64,000 bases of DNA from Winkia neuii (GTDB lineage Bacteria; Actinomycetota; Actinomycetes; Actinomycetales; Actinomycetaceae), in assembly GCF_029011175.1 (NCBI RefSeq), contig NZ_CP118946.1:930001-994000 (forward strand), in the 5' to 3' direction. The position numbers were made by a program, and so were the translations under genes. Under the pieces are notes generated by a model. It saw nothing but the letters and a program-made list of their open reading frames with translations, was not told the DNA's origin and ran no database searches. This document shows, in pieces, positions 1 through 8,204 of this stretch (positions within the stretch are counted from its first letter, which is position 1; every line of letters begins with the position of its first letter).

Positions 1-1127
1 CGCATGTTGTTCCCAAGGCGGGCTCGGTTTATGCCTATGCGCAAGCTGGGCTAGGGAAGTTTCCGGCATTGGCATCCGGATGGATGCTTACGCTTGACTA
101 CTTATTTATTCCGGCAATGGCGGTCTTGTTCATGGGAATAGCATTCAATGCGTTATTCCCAGCAATTCCTACCTGGGGCTTTACAGTTTGCGCGGTTGTG
201 GCCATCACCGTGATGAACCTGTTGGGGGTGCGCTTAGCTGCGAAGGTTGGAACGTGGGTGCTGGTGGTCGAAATAATCATGCTGGCAACCTTCGTGGCTT
301 CCGCCATTTACGTCCTGTGCACTAGTGGAGCAGTGCGCAGCGTTGGCAGTCCTATTGCGGGTTTTGGTCGGTTTGATTGGTCTGGAATGTTTGGGGCCGC
401 TACGGTGGCGGCCTTGGCGTTCTTGGGCTTTGATGCGATTGCCTCTTTTGCGGAAGAAACTACCGGAGATACTAAGGACGTCGGTAAGGCATTGGGGGTG
501 TGTCTAATTGTTGCTGCTGCATTATTTATTCTGCAGACCTATTTGGCGTCTTTGCTTAGCCCCTACAGTCCTGAATTCCTAAGGAGCCATCCGGAGGTAC
601 AGGGGACTGCTTTCTACGACATGCTGGATAGGCAGATAGGAACATGGCTGCATCTGCCCATCACCCTTATGAGGGCGGTTGGTCCGATTTTCTCAGCATT
701 TGTCGCCCAGGCTGCGGCGTCTCGTCTTCTTTACGCAATGGGACGTGGGGGAGACTTGCCTACATTTCTTGGCGAGGTAGAACAGAAGGAACGAGTGCCT
801 AAGAATGCAACGTTGTTGTCTGCGGGCGTGACGTTGGTGGTTTCGACGCTTGCTGCTTTGTCGCCTTCAGGCTTGGAAACGCTTTCAACCATGGTTACAG
901 TTGGTGCTCTGGTTGCCTTCCTGTTCCTTCACGCTTCTGTGATTGGTTACTATGCTTTTTCGAAGGGCGAGGGCGTTCGCGCAGCAGTGATACCGGTGCT
1001 GGGGATGGCAGTTGTTCTTGTTCTTTTGATCGATGCTTCGCACACTGCACTGTTGATCGCCGCCGGATGGGCAGTACTGGGCCTACTGGCGCGGGCTGGG
1101 CGCGGCCTATTTCACAAGAAGAGTTAG
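1..1127 (+). CDS. APC superfamily amino acid permease (C-terminal part, start outside window)
   Basis: The reading frame is open from the left edge (codons in phase with position 3) to TAG at 1125-1127, so about 375 residues of the C-terminal part are present and the true start is missing. The first visible residues (VVPKAGSVYAYAQAGLG) match the conserved third-helix region of APC transporters. About nine hydrophobic segments follow, with short charged loops and a basic C-terminus. Such permeases are proton-coupled importers of amino acids or polyamines in the cytoplasmic membrane. The substrate cannot be told from the sequence. The last 21 bases overlap the convergent yaaA gene. A TTG at 69 lies in frame but is internal, not a start. 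Confidence 0.88.
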   Translation, partial: HVVPKAGSVYAYAQAGLGKFPALASGWMLTLDYLFIPAMAVLFMGIAFNALFPAIPTWGFTVCAVVAITVMNLLGVRLAAKVGTWVLVVEIIMLATFVASAIYVLCTSGAVRSVGSPIAGFGRFDWSGMFGAATVAALAFLGFDAIASFAEETTGDTKDVGKALGVCLIVAAALFILQTYLASLLSPYSPEFLRSHPEVQGTAFYDMLDRQIGTWLHLPITLMRAVGPIFSAFVAQAAASRLLYAMGRGGDLPTFLGEVEQKERVPKNATLLSAGVTLVVSTLAALSPSGLETLSTMVTVGALVAFLFLHASVIGYYAFSKGEGVRAAVIPVLGMAVVLVLLIDASHTALLIAAGWAVLGLLARAGRGLFHKKS

Positions 1128-1868
1128 TGCGGTAGCCCGCGGCAGCTCTTCTAATCGGGCGTCGCGTATTTCTGGCAGGGTTCGGGATAGCTCTAAGACC
1201 TCGTCTATGGTCAGATCTTTGCCTTCTTCGAGGAGGGCAGTAGCAAGTAGTCCACGATATTTCTTTGCCATGTGTGAGATAACTTTTTCGCGGCCATCTC
1301 GCAGCGCGCGTACTCCCACGCTGAAGAGGTTGTGGTCTGGGCCTGGCCATACTTTTGCATATGCGGCAGATCTGCAGTCTATGACGGTCTGTGAGCCGAT
1401 TTGTGCATTCATGAGGTTCGCCAAGTGGTCGCGCCAAAATGAACCTAGGCTACCTAGGGTTGGCAGCTTTGTGTTTATCGAGAGGCGGTAAGCGGGGATG
1501 GCACTGAAGAGGTCGACTATGCCGAACAGTGCCGATTGGACATAAAGACCCACCTGGCTCTGGGGGCCGACATTGGCTGCTGCCTGAGCAAGATTTCCGG
1601 CTTCATACAAGACACCGGAATAGACAGTATAGGCCGGACCCGTCGCTGCTGTTCTTAGTTCGGTATTAGCTCCGACCGCGCTGGCAGTGCGGGGACCAAC
1701 CCCCAACACTTCCAGAGCGTCCGGGCGCGCACTAGTTTCTATTAGTTCTGCTAGAACTTGCTCCCTGGCAGCCCTCAGCTCTCTATTGAAGGGAGAGATC
1801 CTATCTAGGTCGAAGTCGTCCCCAGCGGGGGAGCTTTTGCCTTCTGAGGGAGGGAGCAGAATGATCAT
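1107..1868 (-). CDS. yaaA: Peroxide stress protein YaaA (DUF328)
   Basis: 253 residues, the usual length of the YaaA/DUF328 family. The N-terminus MIILLPPSEGKS carries the diagnostic PPSEGK motif at residues 6-11. E. coli YaaA limits intracellular free iron and oxidative damage under peroxide stress and is a cytoplasmic DNA-binding protein; this is family knowledge, not visible here. The gene converges on the APC permease and their 3' ends overlap by 21 bp. It ends 9 bp after ndh on the same strand, so the two may be co-transcribed, which would pair a redox enzyme with an oxidative-stress protein. Confidence 0.92.
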   Translation of the reverse strand: MIILLPPSEGKSSPAGDDFDLDRISPFNRELRAAREQVLAELIETSARPDALEVLGVGPRTASAVGANTELRTAATGPAYTVYSGVLYEAGNLAQAAANVGPQSQVGLYVQSALFGIVDLFSAIPAYRLSINTKLPTLGSLGSFWRDHLANLMNAQIGSQTVIDCRSAAYAKVWPGPDHNLFSVGVRALRDGREKVISHMAKKYRGLLATALLEEGKDLTIDEVLELSRTLPEIRDARLEELPRATALTLLVK

Positions 1869-1877
1869 GTTTTGATT

Positions 1878-3236
1878 CTAGCTACGCTTACCGTCCAGGT
1901 TGAGGTCTTCACCGCGAAGTAGTTTTCCGGAGGCGCCGCTACCAAAGCGCTCGAGGGCGAGTCGGCCCACTAGCTGCTGATTGGTGGTAGTGCGCGACGA
2001 ACGACCGTTGGAGAGGAACGAGATGAACCAGTGCAGCAAGGTTCCCACTCGCGCCTTAAACCCGGTGATGTAGAGCAAGTGCAGGAAGCACCAGGCGAGC
2101 CACGCCGGGAATCCGTGGAACTTGACTTTCCCGATGGATGCTACGGCACTAAATTTTGCGATGGTAGCCATTGAACCTTTGTCCCAATACTCAAATGGGG
2201 TCGGTTCGCCACCGGCGAGCTTGGTGATTATAGCTTTGGCAACGTACTGACCGGACTGAATCGCACCTTGTGCCACTCCGGGAACGCCTTCGCGAGACAT
2301 GAGGTCTCCGACCACATAAATATCTTCGAAACCAGGCACTTGTAGACGGTCGTTTACCTTTACGCGTCCTGCGCGGTCCAGTTCTACACCAGTCGCTTCT
2401 GCTAGTTTCTGGCCGAGTGGAGAGCCCTTGACGCCAGCTGCCCAAACTTTGCAGATGGATTCTATAACTTCGGTGTTGCCGTCTTTGTCTTTGATGGTTA
2501 CCGAGTCTGCATCTACATCGGTAACCATTTGGTTCATGCGTATTTCGACGCCAAGTTTCTCTAGCTCTTGACGGGTTACGCCTCCCAGCTTCTCTCCGAA
2601 TGCGGGCAGCGGGGTAGGGGCACCGTCCACTAGGACAACGCGCGCATTTTCCGGATTTACCTTCCGGAATTCGTTCTTGAGTGTCCTAGATGCGAGTTCT
2701 CGAATCTGGCCAGCCATCTCTACGCCGGTGGCACCAGCGCCAACGACTACGAAAGTAAGTAGTCTACGTCGCTTTACCGGATCTTTCTCCAGTTCAGCGC
2801 GTTCGAATGCTCCGAAGATTCGGGCGCGCAGCTCCAGTGCATCATCGATTGTTTTCATACCTGGAGCGAACTCAGCAAATTGGTCGTTGCCGAAGTATGA
2901 CTGACCAGCACCAGTTGCTACAACTAGATAGTCATAGTCGGTGTGGTAACGGTTTGAGTGGTTTCGCCAGATTACGGTTTTTGATTTCGCGTCGATGTCT
3001 TCGACTAATCCGAGCAATACGCGCACATTCTTTTGGCGCCGCAGAATCTCGCGAGTTGAAGGGGCAATGTGCCCAGGGGACAAGATGCCGGTTGCAACCT
3101 GGTAAAGCAGAGGTTGAAATAGGTGATGGCTGGTCTTATCGATCAGTGTGATAGCTACGTCTTCTTTAGCGAGGGCTTTCGCCGCGAATAGGCCTCCGAA
3201 TCCGGAACCGACAATGACAACGTGAGCTTTTGCCAC
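1878..3236 (-). CDS. ndh: Type II NADH dehydrogenase (NDH-2)
   Basis: 452 residues. It has two Rossmann dinucleotide-binding motifs: GSGFGG at residues 10-15 for FAD and GAGATG at 166-171 for NADH. The FAD-contacting GDLMSREG segment lies near residue 312, and a hydrophobic C-terminal stretch around 375-400 fits monotopic membrane attachment. NDH-2 oxidises NADH and passes electrons to menaquinone without pumping protons. The start is GTG, with AAGGAG five bases upstream on the minus strand. Other FAD-dependent pyridine nucleotide oxidoreductases are possible, but length and C-terminal region favour NDH-2. The gene is divergent from the NIF3-like gene and upstream of yaaA. Confidence 0.9.
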   Translation of the reverse strand: MAKAHVVIVGSGFGGLFAAKALAKEDVAITLIDKTSHHLFQPLLYQVATGILSPGHIAPSTREILRRQKNVRVLLGLVEDIDAKSKTVIWRNHSNRYHTDYDYLVVATGAGQSYFGNDQFAEFAPGMKTIDDALELRARIFGAFERAELEKDPVKRRRLLTFVVVGAGATGVEMAGQIRELASRTLKNEFRKVNPENARVVLVDGAPTPLPAFGEKLGGVTRQELEKLGVEIRMNQMVTDVDADSVTIKDKDGNTEVIESICKVWAAGVKGSPLGQKLAEATGVELDRAGRVKVNDRLQVPGFEDIYVVGDLMSREGVPGVAQGAIQSGQYVAKAIITKLAGGEPTPFEYWDKGSMATIAKFSAVASIGKVKFHGFPAWLAWCFLHLLYITGFKARVGTLLHWFISFLSNGRSSRTTTNQQLVGRLALERFGSGASGKLLRGEDLNLDGKRS

Positions 3237-3339
3237 GGGAACTCCTTTTATGGACTTATCAACATGCTACTTTTGGGCTGTAAGCACTCGCAGCGGTTAG
3301 ATTGTGCCAGCTCGAGTAGGATTAATGCAAGGTGTAAGT

Positions 3340-4206
3340 ATGTATATTTCTCGACCGGAACTAGCTATTGACCTGCAAGGCCACCGCGGTTGCGTGCAAG
3401 ATGTAATTAAGGTAATGGAATCCCTCTATCCATATAAACTCAAAGAAGAGTGGGACAAGGTGGGCCTTATCCTGGGGGATCCGGACTGGCCGGTCCGAAA
3501 AATTCTACTTGCAGTCGATCCTGTGCCGATAGTTGTCCAAGAGGCGATCGACCTCGAGGTGGATATGGTGATCACCCACCATCCGCTGTACTTGCGCGGC
3601 ACGTCTTTCCTAGCAACGACAGATTATAAAGGTAAGGCTGTAACTGATCTACTAACGAATAAGATAGCGTTGGCTAACGCCCACACCAATGCTGATTCTG
3701 CGTCGCGGGGAGTGGCGTATGCGCTCGCCGCGGCTTTTGGCTTGAGGGAGACGAGGCCGCTCGCGCCTTCGAAGGATGATCCCACTCTTGGGCTTGGCCG
3801 AGTTGGCAGGTTGCCTGAGCCGGTAGAGCTTGCCCAGCTCGCGCGCGAAGCTGCACGGGTGTTGCCGGTGGGCAGCTCCGGAATCCTAATGTCCGGTGAT
3901 CCGGATACAAGAATTGAAACCTTTGCTGTCTCAGGGGGCGCGGGCGACTCCCTACTTGAAGCGGCAGCGCGCTCCGGTGCACAGGCTTATCTGACAGCAG
4001 ATTTGCGGCACCATCCGAGCTCTGAACATATTGAGGACGGCGGCTGTGCTTTACTTTGCGGATCGCATTACGCAACTGAATTTCCATGGCTGCCAATTGC
4101 TGCGAAGGACATTTCCGGTGAACTCGCAAAGGTAGGACTTGGTATACAGGTATATGTATCCCGTACCATTACAGATCCATGGGTCGAGTATTTTCCAGCA
4201 GAATAG
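3340..4206 (+). CDS. NIF3-like dinuclear metal centre protein
   Basis: From ATG 3340 the protein has 288 residues. That start is chosen because AAGGTG lies five bases upstream; in-frame GTG 3304 and ATG 3325 have weaker context. NIF3 family features are visible: ITHHPLYLRG (metal-binding histidines), ANAHTNAD, the GSHYATE motif late in the protein, and the C-terminal VYVSRTITDPW segment. NIF3/YbgI proteins form hexameric toroids with a di-metal site. Their biochemical role is unsettled, and the annotation GTP cyclohydrolase I type 2 is not well supported. The neighbouring COG1579 gene follows after 9 bp and rnpB comes next, as around Rv2230c-Rv2229c-rnpB in M. tuberculosis. Confidence 0.9.
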   Translation: MYISRPELAIDLQGHRGCVQDVIKVMESLYPYKLKEEWDKVGLILGDPDWPVRKILLAVDPVPIVVQEAIDLEVDMVITHHPLYLRGTSFLATTDYKGKAVTDLLTNKIALANAHTNADSASRGVAYALAAAFGLRETRPLAPSKDDPTLGLGRVGRLPEPVELAQLAREAARVLPVGSSGILMSGDPDTRIETFAVSGGAGDSLLEAAARSGAQAYLTADLRHHPSSEHIEDGGCALLCGSHYATEFPWLPIAAKDISGELAKVGLGIQVYVSRTITDPWVEYFPAE

Positions 4207-4215
4207 AGGGGAACA

Positions 4216-4950
4216 ATGAAGGTAGCGGCATCGGAGCAGATTAAGCTTGTAGACGTTCAAGAAATAGATCAGAAGCTCGCGAAGTTGCGGCATCAGAAGA
4301 AAACTCTCCCGGAGCTGGAACAGATTCAGAAGTTGAGGGATGAGCGGCGATCCCTGGTAGAGGCGCAAGTATCTGTAAAGACGCGTACGCATGATGCGCA
4401 ACGGCGCCAACGTGATGCTGAAGCAGACGTAGAGAAGGTAGTCTCCAGGCAGAATTTGCAGCAATCTCGCCTAGATTCAGGCGAGGCATCGCATAAGGAA
4501 TTGTCCTCATTGCAGGGGGAGCTAAATCAGCTGGCGAGAAGGCGGGCAGAGTTGGAAGCCATCGCTCTCGAGGCCATGGAGCAAGCCGACCAGTTGCAGC
4601 AGCAGGTGGATTCTTCTACCGCCAAGATCACCCAGCTAGAGGAACAGATTCAGGAACTTGAGCAGAAGGTCGGCGAATCTGGCCTCGACCTGGACGAGCA
4701 GATTAGCGATCTAGAGGACAAGCGCGAGGAACTGATCAGCTACATTGATCCTGATTTGGTTGCCGAATATGAACGGATTCGTGAACGCACCGGTGGTGTT
4801 GGAATAGTTTGTGTTCGGGGCCGCAATGTGGTTGATTCTCACATCGATTTCGCGCCGGCAGAGTGGGAAGAAATTCGTTCAGCTTCTCCGGACGAGCTGA
4901 TCTATTCCGAGGAGTACGAATACCTTATTGTCAGGTTGCCGCAGCTCTGA
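4216..4950 (+). CDS. COG1579-type coiled-coil protein with degenerate zinc ribbon
   Basis: 244 residues with a long Q/E/R/K-rich coiled coil (about residues 10-180) followed by the short globular tail of the COG1579 family (CT398, Rv2229c-like). The family tail normally carries two Cys-x2-Cys pairs that bind zinc. Here the tail keeps the GVGI, SPDEL and LIVR landmarks, but the cysteine positions read VVDSH and SEEY. One unrelated Cys remains before the first site. The metal ribbon therefore looks lost. The family is thought to bind nucleic acid or act as a scaffold; no role is proven. The gene lies 9 bp downstream of the NIF3-like gene with AGGGG before ATG 4216, so it is likely the second gene of a pair. 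Confidence 0.88.
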   Translation: MKVAASEQIKLVDVQEIDQKLAKLRHQKKTLPELEQIQKLRDERRSLVEAQVSVKTRTHDAQRRQRDAEADVEKVVSRQNLQQSRLDSGEASHKELSSLQGELNQLARRRAELEAIALEAMEQADQLQQQVDSSTAKITQLEEQIQELEQKVGESGLDLDEQISDLEDKREELISYIDPDLVAEYERIRERTGGVGIVCVRGRNVVDSHIDFAPAEWEEIRSASPDELIYSEEYEYLIVRLPQL

Positions 4951-4988
4951 CTTTGCCAGGGGCTTGCATGCGCGTAAACTGTGTGGAC

Positions 4989-5332
4989 GAGCCGGCCGGA
5001 CGGTCGCGGCGTGAGTCGAGGAAAGTCCGGGCTCCACAGGACAGGGTGGTGGCTAACGGCCACCCGGGGCAACCCGCGGGCTAGTGCCACAGAAAAAGTA
5101 CCGCCTATAGACAACGTCTAGTAGGTAAGGGTGAAAAGGCGAGGTAAGAGCTCACCGCGCGGCAGGTGACTGAAGCGGCATGGTAAACCCCACCCGGAGC
5201 AAGACCAAGTAGCAAGGAAGGTGGTCCGCTTACCCTTGCAGGTAGGTTGCTAGATCCTGTCGGCAACGACAGGGGTAGATGGATGGCCGTCGCCTCTCAA
5301 TGAGGTACAGAACCCGGCTTATAGGCCGGCTT
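4989..5332 (+). ncRNA. rnpB: RNase P RNA (type A)
   Basis: The RNA component of ribonuclease P, which trims 5' leaders from pre-tRNAs. Diagnostic blocks are present: GAGGAAAGTCCGGGCTCC near 5018-5034, the AGAAAAAGTACCGCC-like stretch near 5090-5105, and the terminal ACAGAACCCGGCTTATAGG near 5307-5325. Helix P1 can be drawn between GAGCCGGCC (4989-4997) and GGCCGGCTT (5324-5332), which sets the ends to within a few bases. The order CR-I, CR-IV, CR-V is that of a bacterial type A molecule. It is transcribed toward ppgK and ended by the palindrome at 5333-5380. A promoter was not resolved; it must lie within or just after the end of the COG1579 gene. Confidence 0.95.
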
Positions 5333-5380
5333 AAAATATGGGTTGTGGGGAACCTGCAGGTTCCCCACAACCCATATTTT
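5333..5380. terminator. Perfect 48-bp palindrome, bidirectional terminator of rnpB and ppgK
   Basis: Two 24-base arms (5333-5356 and 5357-5380) are exact reverse complements with no spacer; the centre is CTGCAG. Transcribed rightward, the stem ends in a T run (TTTTT) just after rnpB. Transcribed leftward, the other arm also ends in TTTT, just after the ppgK stop codon, whose outermost base is 5380. It is therefore a symmetric intrinsic terminator for convergent transcripts. Confidence 0.9.
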
Positions 5381-6126
5381 TATTTGTCTTTCGCAGCCAG
5401 GATCGCTGCGCCGACTATTCCAGCAGTATTACGTAGCTCGGCCGGCTTTATGGGAGTCTTCAAATCCAGTTTCGGAAGGAACTTCTCATGATGTCGTGAT
5501 ACTCCGCCGCCCACAACGAAAAGGTCAGGGGTGAAGAGCATCTGCAAAGTGGAGTAGTACTTCTGTAACCGTTTTGCCCATTTATCCCAAGAAAGCTTTT
5601 TCTTTTCGCGCACTGAGGCAGCAGCTTTTTGCTCAGCATCATGACCATCAATTTCGATATGCCCGAGCTCGGTGTTCGGCACTAGCACTCCGTCTACAAC
5701 TAGGGCAGAACCGATGCCGGTGCCTAGAGTGGTCACAATTACAACACCATGATTATCTTTTGCGGCACCGTATGCGACCTCGGCGTAACCGGCGGCATCC
5801 GCATCATTTACTGATGTCACCTTATAGCCGGTGTACTTCTCGATTGCATCGCAGACATTTACACCTACCCACGACTGGTCAAGATTTGCCATAAACATGA
5901 CCGTGCCGTGGCGCTGTGGTGCCGGTAAGGCAACCCCAATCGGGATGCCCTCCGGTACTTCGCACTTGCGAATTAGCTCGCCTATTACTTCCGCTACTGC
6001 TTTTGGCGTCGCGGGAATCGGAGTCTTAATCTTCTGGCGTTCCTGGGCTAACTCGCCGGTTTCTAGGTCTACCAAGGCTCCTTTGATGCCGGAACCGCCT
6101 ACGTCAACTCCGAATGCAAGCGCCAT
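5380..6126 (-). CDS. ppgK: Polyphosphate glucokinase (ROK family)
   Basis: 248 residues, the length of actinobacterial polyphosphate/ATP glucokinases. Motifs: DVGGSGIKG at residues 8-16 (phosphate-binding), [10 protein letters not shown] in the middle (glucose-contacting region), [10 protein letters not shown], and LGHIEIDG in place of the zinc-type ROK motif, as is usual in PpgK. It makes glucose 6-phosphate from glucose using polyphosphate or ATP, in the cytoplasm. An AAAGG-type ribosome site precedes ATG. It follows map by 12 bp on the minus strand and is probably co-transcribed with it. It may connect with glycogen turnover (glgC/glgA are elsewhere in the window), but no regulatory link is visible. 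Confidence 0.93.
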   Translation of the reverse strand: MALAFGVDVGGSGIKGALVDLETGELAQERQKIKTPIPATPKAVAEVIGELIRKCEVPEGIPIGVALPAPQRHGTVMFMANLDQSWVGVNVCDAIEKYTGYKVTSVNDADAAGYAEVAYGAAKDNHGVVIVTTLGTGIGSALVVDGVLVPNTELGHIEIDGHDAEQKAAASVREKKKLSWDKWAKRLQKYYSTLQMLFTPDLFVVGGGVSRHHEKFLPKLDLKTPIKPAELRNTAGIVGAAILAAKDK

Positions 6127-6138
6127 TGATTGCCCTTT

Positions 6139-7026
6139 CTAGTTCTGCGTTGGCAAGGTCAGGATCTCGGCCCCGTCCTCAGTCACAACGATCGTGTGCT
6201 CAAACTGTGCGGTGCGGGAACGATCAGCTGTAACAACTGTCCAGTCGTCGTCCCATTGTTTCCAATCAATACTACCCAAAGTGAGCATGGGTTCGATGGT
6301 GAACACCATTCCTACTTCCATTACTTCGTTAGCGCCCGGCGAAGCATCGTAGTGGGGGACGATGAGTCCTGAATGGAATGCTTCCCCAACTCCGTGGCCG
6401 GTATAGTCGCGAACTACTCCGTAATTGAAGCGCTTAGCGTAAGACTCAATTACCCTTCCAATGACGTTGATTTCGCGTCCCGGCTTTACGGCCTTTATGC
6501 CGCGCATCATTGCTTTTTCTGTGCGCTCGATTAGTAGCCTAGACTCCTCGTCTACATTACCTACTTCGACCATTGCACAGGTATCGCCGTGGACTCCGTT
6601 CTTGTAGGCGGTGACATCGAGGTTCACGATGTCGCCATCTTCGAGTGGGCGATCATCCGGAATGCCGTGGCAAATTACCTCATTTACTGAAGTGCAAATA
6701 GATTTGGGGAATCCCATGTAACCCAGGCAGGACGGGTAGGCGTCGTGGTCGATGATGTATTGGTGGGCTATTTTATCTAGCTCATCTGTAGTAACACCGG
6801 GGGCAACGGCCTTGGCTGCTTCGGCGAGTGCATCGGCAGCGATGCGTCCTGCAATTCGAATCTTCTCTACGGTCTCTGGATCCTTGGTGTCAGAGGCAGT
6901 TACGACCTCTGGGCCATCGTGGAACATGTACTCGGGGCGTTCAATGTGTCCGGGTACTGCGAGCCTCGGAGAAACCTGGCCCGCCTTGGTGTTTCCTAAG
7001 GGTGCACGGTTAGCAAGATTATTCAT
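6139..7026 (-). CDS. map: Methionine aminopeptidase, type I with N-terminal extension
   Basis: 295 residues. The catalytic pita-bread fold carries the five metal ligands of MetAP-I: Asp in VNLDVTAY, Asp in [11 protein letters not shown], His in GHGVGEAFH, Glu in FTIEPML and Glu in QFEHTIVV. The first 40 or so residues form an extension with [16 protein letters not shown], a proline-rich PxxPx motif typical of the actinobacterial MetAP-Ic subtype (MapB-like) thought to help ribosome or protein contacts. It removes initiator methionine from nascent proteins. It is the first gene of a map-ppgK pair and divergent from pheST. Paired hairpins lie just upstream (7041-7077). Confidence 0.94.
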   Translation of the reverse strand: MNNLANRAPLGNTKAGQVSPRLAVPGHIERPEYMFHDGPEVVTASDTKDPETVEKIRIAGRIAADALAEAAKAVAPGVTTDELDKIAHQYIIDHDAYPSCLGYMGFPKSICTSVNEVICHGIPDDRPLEDGDIVNLDVTAYKNGVHGDTCAMVEVGNVDEESRLLIERTEKAMMRGIKAVKPGREINVIGRVIESYAKRFNYGVVRDYTGHGVGEAFHSGLIVPHYDASPGANEVMEVGMVFTIEPMLTLGSIDWKQWDDDWTVVTADRSRTAQFEHTIVVTEDGAEILTLPTQN

Positions 7027-7040
7027 GCTTCCATTCTAAA

Positions 7041-7077
7041 GCCCCATAGGGGCGGCCTGAATTCATAAGCAGGCCGC
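7041..7077. other. Two overlapping hairpins in the map/pheS intergenic region
   Basis: GCCCC-ATA-GGGGC (7041-7053) overlaps GCGGCCTG-N10-CAGGCCGC (7052-7077) by two bases, so the two stems compete. Neither is followed by a T run. They lie 15-50 bases upstream of the map start and 50-85 bases upstream of pheS, so they could be leader-RNA structure for either gene. Function unknown. Confidence 0.45.
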
Positions 7078-7127
7078 TGTCGCGGTAACCTTGGTGTGCA
7101 AAGGAACTTGGTGGAGGAAAAGTTTTT

Positions 7128-8204
7128 ATGACTAGCCAGCTCACCCCATTAGATGGGCCAGGTATTGAGGCTGCGGTTGAGGAAGCACTGGAAGCTTTCG
7201 CAGCAGCTACTGATCTAGAAGAATTGAAGGCTCTGAAGGCGCAACATATTGGCGATGGTTCTCCAATCGCGTCGGCCAATCGCATGATGCGAGAGGTGCC
7301 GAAGGAGCAAAAGGCCGAGGCGGGAAAGCGCATGGGTGCAGCCCGTGGCGCCGTGCAAAGTGCATTTGCTAAGAGGAATGAAGAACTTGCGCGGGAGGCT
7401 GAAGAGCGTGCACTCGCACAGGAAGTAGTGGATGTTACGGTGCCTACCGACCGTTCACTAACGGGAGCTCGTCACCCACTGGAAACGCTCATGGAACAAA
7501 TATCCGACTTCTTCGTCTCGATGGGGTGGGATATTGCAGATGGTCCTGAAATTGAGCACGAATGGTTCAATTTTGACGCGCTCAACTTCGATATTGATCA
7601 TCCGGCCCGGCAGATGCAGGATACTTTTTACGTCGATGGGACCTCTATTGGCGGACAATCTGTGCGCGAGGGAAACCTAGTCATGCGTACTCATACTTCC
7701 CCGGTGCAAGCTCGCGTGCTTCTCGACAAAGAGCCGCCCGTTTACGTTGCCTGCCCAGGTAAGGTCTTCCGATCTGATGAGCTGGATGCTACTCACACGC
7801 CAGTGTTCCACCAGGTTGAAGGCTTGGCAGTTGACAAGGGCATCACTATGGCTCATCTGAAGGGGACGTTGGACCACTTCGCCAAGACGATGTTCGGCCC
7901 GGAGGCAAAGACTCGGTTGCGTCCCTCGTACTTCCCATTTACCGAGCCAAGTGCCGAAATGGACCTGTGGTTCCCGCAGAAGAAGGGGGGCGCCGGCTGG
8001 ATCGAGTGGGGCGGTTGTGGCATGGTCAATCCCAATGTCTTACGCGCCTGCGGTATCGATCCTGACGTCTATACGGGATTCGCGTTCGGCATGGGGATTG
8101 AGCGTACGTTGATGCTGCAGCATGGAATTGCTGACATGCATGACATTGTCGAGGGCGACGTCCGTTTCTCGAGTCAATTTGGTACTACCGGAAGGGGCAA
8201 CTGA
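7128..8204 (+). CDS. pheS: Phenylalanine-tRNA ligase alpha subunit
   Basis: 358 residues. N-terminal coiled-coil tRNA-binding arm (about 1-100), then the class II synthetase core: [10 protein letters not shown], motif 2 with [19 protein letters not shown], and motif 3 [14 protein letters not shown] near the C-terminus. With PheT it forms an alpha2-beta2 enzyme that charges tRNA-Phe in the cytoplasm. GGAGG lies about nine bases before ATG 7128. The stop overlaps the pheT start by one base (TGATG), implying translational coupling. The order pheS-pheT upstream of arginine genes is the standard one in many actinobacteria. Confidence 0.97.
   Translation: MTSQLTPLDGPGIEAAVEEALEAFAAATDLEELKALKAQHIGDGSPIASANRMMREVPKEQKAEAGKRMGAARGAVQSAFAKRNEELAREAEERALAQEVVDVTVPTDRSLTGARHPLETLMEQISDFFVSMGWDIADGPEIEHEWFNFDALNFDIDHPARQMQDTFYVDGTSIGGQSVREGNLVMRTHTSPVQARVLLDKEPPVYVACPGKVFRSDELDATHTPVFHQVEGLAVDKGITMAHLKGTLDHFAKTMFGPEAKTRLRPSYFPFTEPSAEMDLWFPQKKGGAGWIEWGGCGMVNPNVLRACGIDPDVYTGFAFGMGIERTLMLQHGIADMHDIVEGDVRFSSQFGTTGRGN

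Noticed and set aside
895-1437. 180-codon frame on the minus strand over the permease and yaaA ends
   Set aside because: Arg/Pro/Ser-rich shadow sequence without domains; the overlapping yaaA frame has clear motifs.
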